From contig OZ025218.1 in NCBI GenBank assembly GCA_964019055.1, positions 4,651,559-4,715,558 of the forward strand: a stretch of DNA of 64,000 nt. The letters run 5' to 3'. This DNA comes from Anthopleura xanthogrammica (taxonomy: Eukaryota > Cnidaria > Anthozoa > Actiniaria > Actiniidae). Positions 32,061-42,238 of the stretch are shown here, piece by piece; position 1 is the first letter of the stretch; each line of letters starts with the position of its first letter. Position numbers and translations under genes: made by a program. Under the pieces are notes generated by a model. It did not search any database and was not told the origin of the DNA. It was given only the letters and a program-made list of their open reading frames with translations.

Positions 32061-32981
32061 ATGAAGACTTTGATGCTCTTGGCAGCTCTTTGCCTTGTTC
32101 TGTGTGTTGTAGTGCCTCAAACCGAAGGTGTGAAGTGCCTCAAGTATCGCGTTACTACTTGCCGCTTGGTCTACCTGAAAGGATGCGGCTGGTATCGTGT
32201 CTGTGTAGTGTACCACAGAACCGTGTGCTATCACAAGAGAGACCAGATCGAGAATGACAAGGTAGGATAACCTTCTTTTATCCACCCAGAGAATCCATAT
32301 CAATAATGTGCGTTTGCTGTTACCGCGATGAAGGATTGTGTACAAATGCGATGCGTGACACAGGGGAATGTGTTATATGTTGAAACTTTTAGAAATTCAC
32401 TAAAATCTTTCGTCTTTCAGGGAAAAGTTAAAAGGACAAACAAAGGGCCGGAAAAAGCAATCCTTGAAATGTTCCCGTGCAAGTTCTCTGACTTTGACAA
32501 GGACGGTGACAAAAGAATCACCTTTAAAGAGTTCCAAACAACACTCGGTGATGTGAAAGATGTCTACATGCTTCGAAAAGTCTTCAACGCTACTGACAAG
32601 AATGGTGAGTTGAAATGTTCATACTATAAAACCAAAAAACACAAAAGTTTGGAGTCTAGATTTCTAAATTCTGTAATTCATCGATTTTCGCTGCATTATC
32701 AAAGTAAATTATTCGAGAAAAAGCTGAAAAAATTATAAAACTTTGTACCCAAAGTCTTTACGAATTCTATACAATGTTGTTTATTGTTTTGGAACAAAAA
32801 AGATATAATTTCCGTTCCAATCACACCCGTAATTGATGTATCACACCTTAATTCCAGACGAAAATCGTTTCTTTATTCGTGTTTTGTTTCTGATTTGCCT
32901 TTTCCAGGAGACAAAGTCATCACTTGTGACGAGTTCTTGAAGGCCGAATTTGGCTTTTCCTGTAAGCCGGTTTGTCAGTAA
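32061..32981 (+). CDS. gene F: secreted cysteine-rich double EF-hand protein, beta type
   Basis: Exons 32061-32261, 32421-32604 and 32908-32981 (201+184+74 nt) give 152 residues, the longest copy. One codon is added after the signal peptide (EGVKCLKYRVTTC). The module has LKGC, GWYRVC and YHRTVC. Exon 2 starts GKVKRTNKGPEKAIL and carries the FPCKF cysteine shared with gene D. Loop 1 is DKDGDKRITFKE, with Lys at position 11; loop 2 is DKNGDKVITCDE. It ends KPVCQ, an alpha-like end in a beta gene. Poly(A) signal at 33042-33047. Confidence 0.87.
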
Positions 32982-33209
32982 AACCGCTGACCAGAACCGG
33001 GTAATTCTGTCCAAAGAATGCATTTATTCAACAGTAATGAGAATAAAAATTGTGAAGCGGGCTAACAAAATATGAATAAAATAAAATGATTAAAAGAAAG
33101 TATAGTCTATTGTGGTATTTCAAAACTAAAAATATATAAGAAATAAACAAACAAACAAACTAAAAAGCAGGTTTTTAAAAATATATAAAAACTATTTTCC
33201 TGCTTTTTA

Positions 33210-33465
33210 AAAGTTTTGTCTTTTATATCACAATGTGGGAAAAACACAACCGAGTTACGCTTCAAACTAAGTGAAAGCCCGAAGATCGGAATTTTGGACA
33301 TTGATTTTTTAAGGAGGGAGAAAATCCCTCGAAGCACAGGAGAAAACCAACCGAGAAACACTCAAATATGAAACCGAACTCGGCGGGACTTGAACCCTGG
33401 TCACATTAAATATTGGTGAGATGCGACGCATTAGCAGCGCACGCTACCCGTGCTTCCTTGATTGA
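33210..33465 (-). repeat. SINE-2 copy
   Basis: Minus-strand head GGAAGCACGGGTAGCGTGCG; the B-box is changed to GGTTCAAGTCCCG. It lies 230 bp after gene F. Confidence 0.7.
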
Positions 33466-34065
33466 AAGCTAAAAAAATGGTTCTCAACGAGCTAAGACCG
33501 AATGGGATTCTAGTAATCTCCAAAAAAAGAATAAACAAAAACATAACGAATAGGATAATATCGCAACAATAGTCATAATATTAATCCTAGGCGACTCGAT
33601 AACGGGAAAAGTGCAGATACCCGTCATAGGGACCGCGGAGATGGGGGGCTTGGGGGCTATACCCCCTTCCCCCGGTTTTTTCCTTTTTTCCATACTAGTC
33701 TCTTATATTGCACCCCTCCCCCCCCCCCCCCCCCAACACACACACTTTTTTTTAGGGTGCTCCGCAGTCCCTGCGGCATTGTCCGATCGTTTTCATGACC
33801 ATAGCACTACATAAGCCACGTGCCGTCCAGGGCTAGGGGAAAGTCGGTTAATCTAAAAACGTTCAATGTATTTATTTTTCGCTGTCGTACATAACCTGCT
33901 ACCAGTCAAATTGATAAAAAGGAAAAATAGTCTTCCTTTGCCTCCTCCTTCCGTTCTTCCCCCCCCCCCCCAACCCCAGTCCTTCACAACGGACAATGAA
34001 GGCTGTCACATACCTGAAAATAATAAAGCTCTCCTAGCCTCGTATACTAACTCTGAATACGTGAC
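33466..34065. other. F tail spacer, homopolymer-rich
   Basis: C-runs near 33718 and 33960. Sequence to about 33700 matches the tail of gene D; 33966-34075 is the inverted counterpart of 14840-14940 and 26832-26935. No gene. Confidence 0.5.
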
Positions 34066-34421
34066 CTAGCTTAGCGAGTTCGGCGACAGCTTGCACGATA
34101 CATATGAATCAATCTCGAGAAAGGAGCTCAGGTCATCATTCAGATCTTGCGCACTGATCGTCTTCTCCCTATATTGGTAGAAATTCAAGGCAGCGCTTTC
34201 CAAAGTCATCCAGTATTCTCTCCAATTTCTGTCTGATGGTATTCTATTGTACTGCCCTTTCCTATGGTGAACACGTGGTTGCCAGATAACCACTGAACCT
34301 GCTTTGCGTGTTCAACCTCCCTGGCGCGACTGCTCAATACTAGATCGGAACTTGGTTTGATATCAGTATTATTACCAAAACAAATACCAAGGTCATTTTC
34401 ATCTTGAAAAGAAGCAGACAT
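34066..34421 (-). pseudogene. gene fragment, possibly PH-domain-like
   Basis: Two overlapping minus-strand frames look protein-like. One starts at ATG 34421 (MSASFQDENDLGICF). The other contains NWREYWMTLESAALNFY and ends with IDSYVSCKLS, recalling the start of a pleckstrin homology domain. They are out of frame, so a small indel between about 34206 and 34293 is likely. Shorter scraps of the same sequence occur near 14805, 26800 and 36690, so it was carried along by the array duplications. The family assignment is tentative. Confidence 0.35.
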
Positions 34422-34489
34422 CTCTTAAACAAAGAAGAAAAAAAGGAATGCAAAATAGATTATATTCACTTGATCTTTACTGAAAGGAA

Positions 34490-34880
34490 TTGAAAAAGGG
34501 GTGCTAATCTGCAGCTCGGAGACTATGCAAATTTTTGGGTATTTCAGGAATCAGTTATTAGGCAACTTGTAACTACATTTTCAAGCATTGCGAGACAAGT
34601 TGCTGAGAAAATTGCACAATATTATAGGGCCTTTATGCTACGATGAATTGCGACCAAAAACGACAAAGTTCTAAATACTTTGAATTTGAAAAATATATAT
34701 AAATAAAAAACACGGCAGAAATAAAAGATCGAGTGGGTATAAATTTGAAGTCACCCATCCATGAATTAACCACCCTCGTCCGGGCTTGACTCTGACAGTC
34801 TTTGAAGCCCAAGTTTTGTCCACTGGGCCACGACTCCAAAAAATCTGGGCAACAATAGCTGTGAAAACAATGCACAATAT
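34490..34880 (-). repeat. SINE-3-like repeat copy
   Basis: Near-identical in layout to 12790-13215: CAGTGGACAAAACTTGGGC, GTCAAGCCCGG and ATGGATGGGTGAC on the minus strand. Confidence 0.5.
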
Positions 34881-36191
34881 ATCCTGCGCAATCCGTTCAA
34901 ACAAGGACAGAAGGTCTTTTAAATAGCACAGCGCGGCCTTACTAAAAATAGATGTCACGCTATTGGACACCCCGCATGACTCAGACAAACAAAGCTCCAA
35001 ATTTACAGTAAATGTATTGGAGATTAGAGTTCATCTCGCTATTTTTTACATTTTATCAATGTTTTTTTCCCAACAAATCGCCATAAACCGAAAGATATTT
35101 AAAGAGATGGTAGTACTGGTATTAGGTGAAATGTCAATTTAATTTAAGATACCGTGAAAATCTTCATATACTTGCATTATTTGAACTTCTTGCCTGAAAC
35201 CTAAGTTTAGCACCATTATAGGGGAGAGTAAGATGAAATCGAGTAATTTCCTAGCTATTTATAACGCATGGTATTTGTTTGAATTTATTCTTATCGTACG
35301 AAAAGGATTCGAGCGGTAAATTGGCCTACGGATACGTGGATAACTCAATAAACCAAGAGTTCAAACACTATTATTTAAGCAAAAAACTTAGATGAATAGA
35401 TAGATATATAACGGTCATATTATCTGACTTATGTAGGACTTTTTATGTAGGAAATTCTACGTTTATGCTCAAATTATTTATAGATACATGTAGATAGAGC
35501 TGTAAGTGCCGTGTCTGAGTCTACCTCTATAGTATGTTTCCAGTCGTCTGTTAGCTCATAAAACCTTAATCAATCACATCAGATCAATAATTTACACAAT
35601 ACTATTGGAATTTTGAGTAAATTTGTGCCCAATTTCGCGATTTACGAGCAAAAGTTGAGGAAAATGGCCTGTAATTTACAGAGAATGTATGTGACTCTTG
35701 TCTGAGTCACGGCAGGGGGCCACATATCCGTGACGTAATAGCCGCGCTGCGCTATTGGCGGCAGGTCCGAAGTCCATACGACGCCTCAGATCTGCGGATG
35801 TCTTGGAACCATGGAACACTCTAATAAGAGCTTTTACCCCACTTGGTTTTAAAGCAATTTTCCCCTCGTTGTATTGATCTGTTTTCTGTTTATATATTAC
35901 TGGAACTACTTACGGTATATCCAAAAGCGTTACCCAGTTCCAGTACAAAAAACCGCCACTAGTTTCCGCCAAAGGCTATGTGAAGCAAAGACCATGTTTA
36001 TGATAGCCCACTTTCGATATTCTGGTTGAGTAATAACGCACAAAACAATTTAAGACGAGGCTCCAGGGAAACAAGGGAAATATTTCTAATATAGTCTTTT
36101 GCATACCCGGAGCCTCACGTTGTTCCTTGTTTTTGGTTGGCTGGTGGTATCTCTCTGTTGACAGATGTCTTAACGAGGTGTGAAACTTGCC
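34881..36191. other. F/G spacer, non-coding
   Basis: No gene recognised. 35760-36130 matches 13960-14640 of the B/C spacer, including CTCGTTGTATTGATCTG and TATATCCAAAAGCGTTACCC. Confidence 0.45.
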
Positions 36192-36478
36192 CAAATCTGT
36201 CCAAAGAATGCATTTATTCAACAGTAATGATAATAAAAATTGTGAAGCGGGCTAACAAAATAAGAATCAAATAAACTGATTAAAAGAAAGTATAGTCTAT
36301 TGTGGTATTTCAAAACTAAAAAAAAATAAACCAAAAAAACAAACAAACAAACTAAAAAGCAGGGTTTTTGAAAATATATAAAAACTATTTTCCTGCTTTA
36401 TAAAAGTTTTGTCTGTTATATCACAAGAAGAAAGAGAAGAGAAACACAACCGAGCTACGCTCCAAACTAAGTGAACGA
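36192..36478 (+). repeat. orphan 3' flank of an EF-hand gene
   Basis: From CTGTCCAAAGAATGCATTTA through the AATAAA signal, GTGAAGCGGGCTAACAAAAT and CTATTGTGGTATTTCAAAAC, this matches the sequence just beyond the stop codons of genes B, D and F. No exon lies before it. It is the footprint of a deleted plus-strand copy or a partial duplication. Confidence 0.75.
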
Positions 36479-37302
36479 ACGTTTTCATGACCATATCACT
36501 ACATAAGCCACGTGCAGGGCTAGGGGAAAGTCGCTGAATCTAAAAACATTCAATGCATTTGTGTTTCGCTGTCGTAAATAACCTGCTACCTGTCAAATTG
36601 ATGAAAGGAAAAATAGCCTCCTTCTTTCGGCATATATCCTTTGCCTCCTCCTTCCGTTCTTCCGTCTTCTCGTTACATTGATAGAAATGGTACGATAAAT
36701 TGCGATCAAAAACAGCAATTTGCATCGAAAGAAAAACTGGTATATTGTCTCACAACTCTGGTAGTTTCTGGGAAAAATAGCTTAATTTTGATATTCTAGA
36801 TGAGTGATCACGCACAAAGCAATTCAACGTGAGGCTCCGGGGAAGCAGAAGACTATATTAACAGGTTTCCAACGTGACAACGTGCAGTTGGGAGGCGTTT
36901 TCATAACGGTCGGTAACGATGTACATCACATTTACGTGATTGTTTATGTTTGTCATGAAATAGTTCGTGATCTATTATGTGTTCGTTTAATATATGCAAA
37001 TGAATTGAGTATATAAGTAGTACGAATAATCGGTGTCTTTCTCTCGCTTGTTGGACAGCACCATTACTGTTGTTACCGAACTTTACCTCTATTGTTGAGA
37101 CTTTTCAAAGCTCTAACACTTGGAGCTGTGGATACATTGCATTCGGTCGAGGAGTACGTTTTCCAGTAGGTTTTTCTCCCAAAGTGGTTTTATCCTACTG
37201 TTTTTTTTCGTATCTGGCAACGTATCATGACAATTGTATTTTTTTTCTAAGTTTGTTCGTATTCATTCTTGTAGATATTCAAAATCAGAAGTAATTCTAA
37301 AC
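36479..37302. other. F/G spacer, non-coding
   Basis: Contains a 36480-36850 stretch related (inverted) to 14590-15130. The short ORFs are not convincing and no motif is seen. Confidence 0.4.
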
Positions 37303-37385
37303 CGCCGCCCGGTTGGCTCAGTTGGGTGAGCACCGGACTTTCGTGCGGGAGGTCGTGGTTCGAGTCCCGGCCGGACCAACACTCG

Positions 37386-37432
<47 letters not shown>

Positions 37433-37680
37433 TGCAAACGGTTAGACTTTCAAGTGACTCGGATGACCACTTTAAATGGCGGTCCCGTCTCTCCACACTT
37501 CATCACTAACCAATATCGGAGGGACGTAAAAGAACCACTGAGGACGTAAAGAAACCCTGGCAGTGACCACCCTCAGTGTCTACACTTTATACTAACCACC
37601 TCTCATGATTGTAAAGCGCCTTTGATTATATCCATATAGAAAGGGCGCTATATAAATAATAAATCATTATCAAATCATTA
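37303..37680 (+). repeat. tRNA-derived SINE-1, most complete copy
   Basis: A-box GGTTGGCTCAGTTGGGTGAGC and B-box GTGGTTCGAGTCCCG are both intact. The body includes CCCGTCTCTCCACAC and GGAGGGACGTAAAAGAACC; the tail is GTAAAGCGCCTTTGATTAT...GGGCGCTATATAAATAATAA. No copy lies at this place in the B/C spacer, so it is a later insertion and the youngest-looking member. Confidence 0.8.
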
Positions 37681-38253
37681 TCACTTCGCTATATCAGTTA
37701 ATTATATTGTAAAAATAAATAAATAATTATTAGTTAGTAATTATCGATCTTTACTTTATTATTAGGTATTTAAAATTGAATAGTTATAAGTCATTTATTC
37801 CTGTTTCATGCATTGTAAACTATATTTGTTATGATATATTCAAAACTTCATGAATAATTAATGAGCATTTGGTCTAATAAAATAGAAGAATTCCGTCACG
37901 TGTATGCTATTTTATACCTGATAATAGCTCAACATTCTTAAAGCCCGGGGAGGGATTTGATTTCGGCCCCAGGGAAAAGCGCGCGGGGTTGAATGAATAA
38001 CGATACAGCAAATAATCATGCTAATTATTTATTCGTTATTCAGGGCCCTTATTCGTGACATGCTGTTGTACTCTATTGGTCCTTTATAAAGATTTCAAAA
38101 TCTTTATATAGAGATTTCAAAATCTTTATATTAAGATATGCGTGTGCTGATAAAGGGCCAAGAGAGTACTAAGAGAAGCACATCATGAAAAAGGACCCTC
38201 TAATAGCTAAGTATTGTATAACACACATGCATTTGTAAAGTTTTTTAAAGAAA
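37681..38253. other. non-coding
   Basis: AT-rich. A short mirrored stretch near 38095-38130 repeats GATTTCAAAATCTTTATAT in tandem. No gene. Confidence 0.4.
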
Positions 38254-38466
38254 TTAATTGTCTGGTTTTGTGTTTACAAGATTAATAGTACAGTTATTGA
38301 ATACGCAATATCGTTGTCGATCTTCCTTAAAAACTTTCTCAATAAACTTCACGAGCCAAAAATCCAAAGACTCCGCGTTCAGGTTGATTATGTTTGTGTC
38401 CAAGCTCTGCACTTTCGTGATATCCACCACAAAATTTCGTTCTTCTAAACAGGAATTCTTGTTCAT
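38254..38466 (-). pseudogene. fragment resembling a Crypton/QRICH1-ZMYM-like domain
   Basis: Reading on the minus strand: NFVVDITKVQSLDTNIINLN, then AESLDFWLVKFIEKVFKEDR. The hydrophobic/charged pattern with a WL-KF-E core followed by a YP-type turn recalls the tyrosine-recombinase-derived domain common in cnidarian genomes. The expected turn motif is lost after DRQRYC, and no full-length gene surrounds it. A related frame may continue upstream near 38511-38600. The assignment rests on pattern memory only. Confidence 0.35.
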
Positions 38467-39009
38467 TCGTAAACTTTGCCATGTTGAAAATATTCTAAAC
38501 GCCCATTTTTTTACATATTTAGTAGATCTAGGTACACAGCTCCCCCGTAGTTCTTTTTCTTCGTCTGCCGTTTTTGGCTTCCGAAATGCTCTTTTTGGTG
38601 GTATGTTAACTGTGTTCGAATTTTTAAAATGGCAATGAACTTGAAATGCTCGACCGAGTCATTTGCACATCTATTGTTACAAATGCAGATTCCGGAAACT
38701 TTTAAGTTTAAAATAATGACAGCATATAAAACAGCAATGACCCCATGGGGGAAAAAGAGTCTCATTCCAACATGAATTTTTGAAGTCGTTCATTAAACTC
38801 GCAGATCGTGTTTTATCAGGTCTTAAAAAACTCATGAATATTTAATGAGGAAAACACAATAGAAATCATTGTCCGTGGAAGAGGTTTTAAATCTGATAAA
38901 ACATCCTCTTCATTTGCATAAACTTTAACTCGGATTTTCTCTGGTAAACTTGGTTCATTCGTCAAAAATTCAGTAGAAAATGCGAAGATACACCTCAAGG
39001 TTTTTTAAG

Positions 39010-39185
39010 CTGTTCAATAAACTCGCAGATCGTGTTTTATCGGGCTTAAAACCACTCGGCTTCGCCTCGTGTTTTAAATCCCGATAAAACACTCCTGCTC
39101 GTTTATTAAACAGTACTAAAACCACTCGGCTTCGCCTCGTGGTTTTAAACCTGATAAAACACTCCTGCTCGTTTATTAAATACTA
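39010..39185. repeat. compound foldback around ACTCGGCTTCGCCTCGTG
   Basis: AAACTCGCAGATCGTGTTTTATC and TAAAACCACTCGG are mirrored across GCTTCGCC. The right half is then repeated in tandem (39062-39107 and 39126-39180, each ending ACACTCCTGCTCGTTTATTAA). A weaker relative is at 38790-38850. Confidence 0.6.
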
Positions 39186-39364
39186 CTTATTACAGTGTTC
39201 CATGGTAGGATTTCAAAACAAGACAGCTCTCTGTGATTAAGACCTACTGCCCTTGTTTGAACGGATTGCGCAGGATAATGTTCTAGCTCGGAAGCATCAG
39301 GGGAGAGACTAGCCGGCCCCTAGACCATATCTACAGCTAATCCCTAAATTTGAGGTCACGTCGA

Positions 39365-39640
39365 GAAGTCTACTCTATATTGTGCATTGTTTTCACAGCT
39401 ATTGTTGCGCAAATTTCTTGAATTCGTGGCCCAGTGGACAAAACTTGGGCTTCAAAGACTGTCAGAGTCAAGCCCGGTTGAGGGAGGTTAATTCATGGAT
39501 GGGTGACTTCAAATTTATACCCACTCGATCTTTTATTTCTGCCGTGTTTTTTATTTATATATTTTTTTCAAATTCAAAGTATTTAGAACTTTGCCGTTTT
39601 TGGTCGCATTTCATCGTAGCATAAAGGCCCTATAATACTG
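39365..39640 (+). repeat. SINE-3-like repeat copy
   Basis: Inverted counterpart of 12950-13215. The plus strand reads GTGGCCCAGTGGACAAAACT, GTCAAGCCCGGTTGAGGGAG and ATGGATGGGTGACTTC. Confidence 0.5.
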
Positions 39641-39987
39641 TACACTTTTCTCAGCAACTTGTCTCGCAATGCTTGAAAATGTAGTTACAAGTTGCCTAAT
39701 AACTGATTCCTGAAATACCCAAAATACGGAAAAAGTGAAAAACTGTGTGTCTGTGGAGGGGGGGGGGGGGTGGAAGGGGGGGCTTAAGCTCCCCCAGCCC
39801 TCCCATCTCCGTGGTCCCTGCATGTAACGGGTATCGGCACCTTTACCGTATATCGAGTCGGGTAGGTCAAGTGATATGACTATTGTAACGATATGATCTT
39901 ATCCCTTATGTTTTTGTTTATTCCTTTTTTGGAGGTTACTAGAATCCCATTCGGTCTTAGCTCGTTTAGAACCATGTTCAACTTTCA

Positions 39988-40232
39988 ATCAAGGAAGCAC
40001 GGGTAGCGTGCGCTGCTAATGCGTCGCATCTCACCAATATTTAATGCGACCCGGGTTCGAGTCCCGTTGGGTTCGGTTTTATATTTGAGTGTTTCTTGTT
40101 GGTTTTCTCCTGTGCTTCGAGGGATTTTCTCTCTCCTTAAAAAATTAACTTTCAAAGTTCCGATCTTTGGGCTTTCCCCTAGTTTGTAACCTAGCTCTGT
40201 TGTGAATCTCCCACGTTGTGATATAAAAGCCA
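39988..40232 (+). repeat. SINE-2 copy
   Basis: Head GGAAGCACGGGTAGCGTGCG, intact B-box CGGGTTCGAGTCCCG near 40052, body TTTTCTCCTGTGCTTCGAGG and tail TGTGATATAAAAGCC. Counterpart of 12221-12472 in block 1. Confidence 0.75.
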
Positions 40233-40924
40233 AAGCTTAATAGTTGTTATCAAGAGAGCTTAAAAAAGAGAGGGGTACTTCTTAATATCACGCGTGCTGT
40301 GTGAATTCCCGATTGGGCTATTTTTAGCATTCACAGTTATTTGGTTTTTGATTTTTTGATTGCGTGGACGTGTGCGCGCACTCGCTCAAAAATAACATTC
40401 TTTTCGTCGATTTCTCTGAGTTTTTTTTGGCAAAATCTATTTTATAAAGCAAATAGATTAGGATTGGTTATGTTCTGTTCTTTGATAAAACAGGACTGAG
40501 GCTGTGGAACACATAAAAATACACGATATTTAAGTATTTTCCTCCAAACATCCTTACATGCTTTCGCTACTTCCAGGTTTGGATGAAGGACACAATTTTT
40601 GACACAATGGAGTAGGGTGGGGCGAAAACTGACTTTATGCGAATGCTAAAAATAGCCTAACCGGGAATTCACATGGCGCGTGCGATATTAAGAAGTTCCC
40701 CTCTCTGATTTATGCTCTCTTGTTTTAATGTATTTTCAAAATCCCTGCTTTGTTTGTTTATTTGTTTCTTTTTTTAGTTTTGAAATACCACAATAGACTA
40801 TTATTTCTTTTAATCAGTTTATTTGATTCTTATTTTGTTAGCCCGCTTCACAATTTTTATTATCATTACTGTTGAATAAATGCATTCTTTGGACAGAATT
40901 CCACGGCTCTGGTCAGCGGTTTTA

Positions 40925-41828
40925 CTAACAAACCGGCTTATGGGAGAAGCCAAATTTGGCCTTCAAGAACTCGTCACAAGTGATGACATCATCTCCTGAA
41001 AAAAGCAAATAAGGAACAAAACACGAATAAAGAAACGATTTTCGTCTGCAATCACTTACGGGTGTGATGGGAACGGGAATTTTTTTATTATTATTCCAAA
41101 ACAATAAACAACATTGTATAGAATTTGTAAAGAGTTTGTGTACAAAGTTTTATAAAGTTTTCAGCTTTTTCTTGAATAATTTACTTTGATAATGCAGCGA
41201 AAATCGATGAATTACAGAATTTAGAAATCTAGACTCCAAACTATTTTGTTTTTGTTTTTGTTTTAAAGTATGAAAATTTGAACTCACCATTCTTGTCAGT
41301 AGCGCGGAAGACTTTTCGAAGCATGTGGACATCTTTCACATCACCGAGCGTTGTTCGGAACTCATCAAAGGTGATGTTTTTGTCGCCGTCCTTGTCATAG
41401 GTAGAGAACTTGTTCGGGAACCTTTCAAGGATAGCCTTTTCCGGCCCATTCTTTGTACTTTTAACTTTTCCCTGAAAGACGAAAGATTTTAGTGAATTTC
41501 TAAAAGTTTCAACATGTAACACATTCCCCTGTGTCACGCATCGCCTTCGTACACAATCCTTCATCGCGGTAACAGCAAACGCACATTACTGACATGGATT
41601 CTCTGGGTGGATAAAAGAAGGTTATCCTACCTTGTCATTCTCGATCTGGTCTCTCTTGTTATAGCACACAGTTCTGTAGTACCTCATACAGACACGATAC
41701 CAGCCGCATCCACTGAGGTAGACCAAGTTGCAAGTAGTAACGCGATACCTGAGGCAGTACGCTTCGGTTTGAGGCAGTACAACACATAGAACAAGGCAAA
41801 GAGCTGCCAAGAGCATCAAAGTCTTCAT
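40925..41828 (-). CDS. gene G: secreted cysteine-rich double EF-hand protein, beta type
   Basis: Exons 41631-41828, 41288-41471 and 40925-40995 (198+184+71 nt) give 150 residues. It is almost the same as gene B; a visible change in the cysteine module is GWYRVC for GYYRVC. Loop 1 is DKDGDKNITFDE, loop 2 DKNGDDVITCDE; it ends KPVC. Poly(A) signal at 40856-40861. Pairs divergently with gene H, in inverted order relative to A/B. Confidence 0.87.
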
Positions 41829-42142
41829 GATTATTTCTAGAACAGGAAAGTGATAAGAAGGTCAGCTTGATAATATTGAATATTTACCTCACTCTGTAAT
41901 TTTATGTATTATTATTATTTTTTATTTTATTTTTATGAACAGAAACAGAAGACAACAGAAAAGAAAAAAACGGAATAGATAAGATGGCATGGAACGAAAC
42001 GGAATGCAGTGCCATCAGATGGATAATAGAAGAGAAAAGGAGAAGAGCAAAACAGAGCAAAGTACAGTAGACTACAGTACAGTACAGCACAATAAAGCAC
42101 AGTAGAATATACTTTCACATATTCTTATTTAAAGCAATGTAC

Positions 42143-42238
42143 CTTGGTTGGGTTTCCTGTGGTTTTAAGTCTTGTATTCCTTCTTCTTTGCTGTCTCAGA
42201 TCAAAGTGCTGCTCCTATTATTTCTCTCCTCTTTTATG
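42143..42238 (-). promoter_or_regulatory. gene G core promoter and non-coding first exon
   Basis: CATAAAAG at 42231-42238 (minus strand); exon ends CCAACCAAG at 42143 before GTAC. 5'UTR intron 41837-42142 is 306 bp; gene B's is 305 bp. Confidence 0.6.

Noticed and set aside
37303..37376. True tRNA gene at the head of SINE-1
   Set aside because: A and B boxes are good but no acceptor-stem pairing is seen, and the head continues into the shared SINE body and tail.
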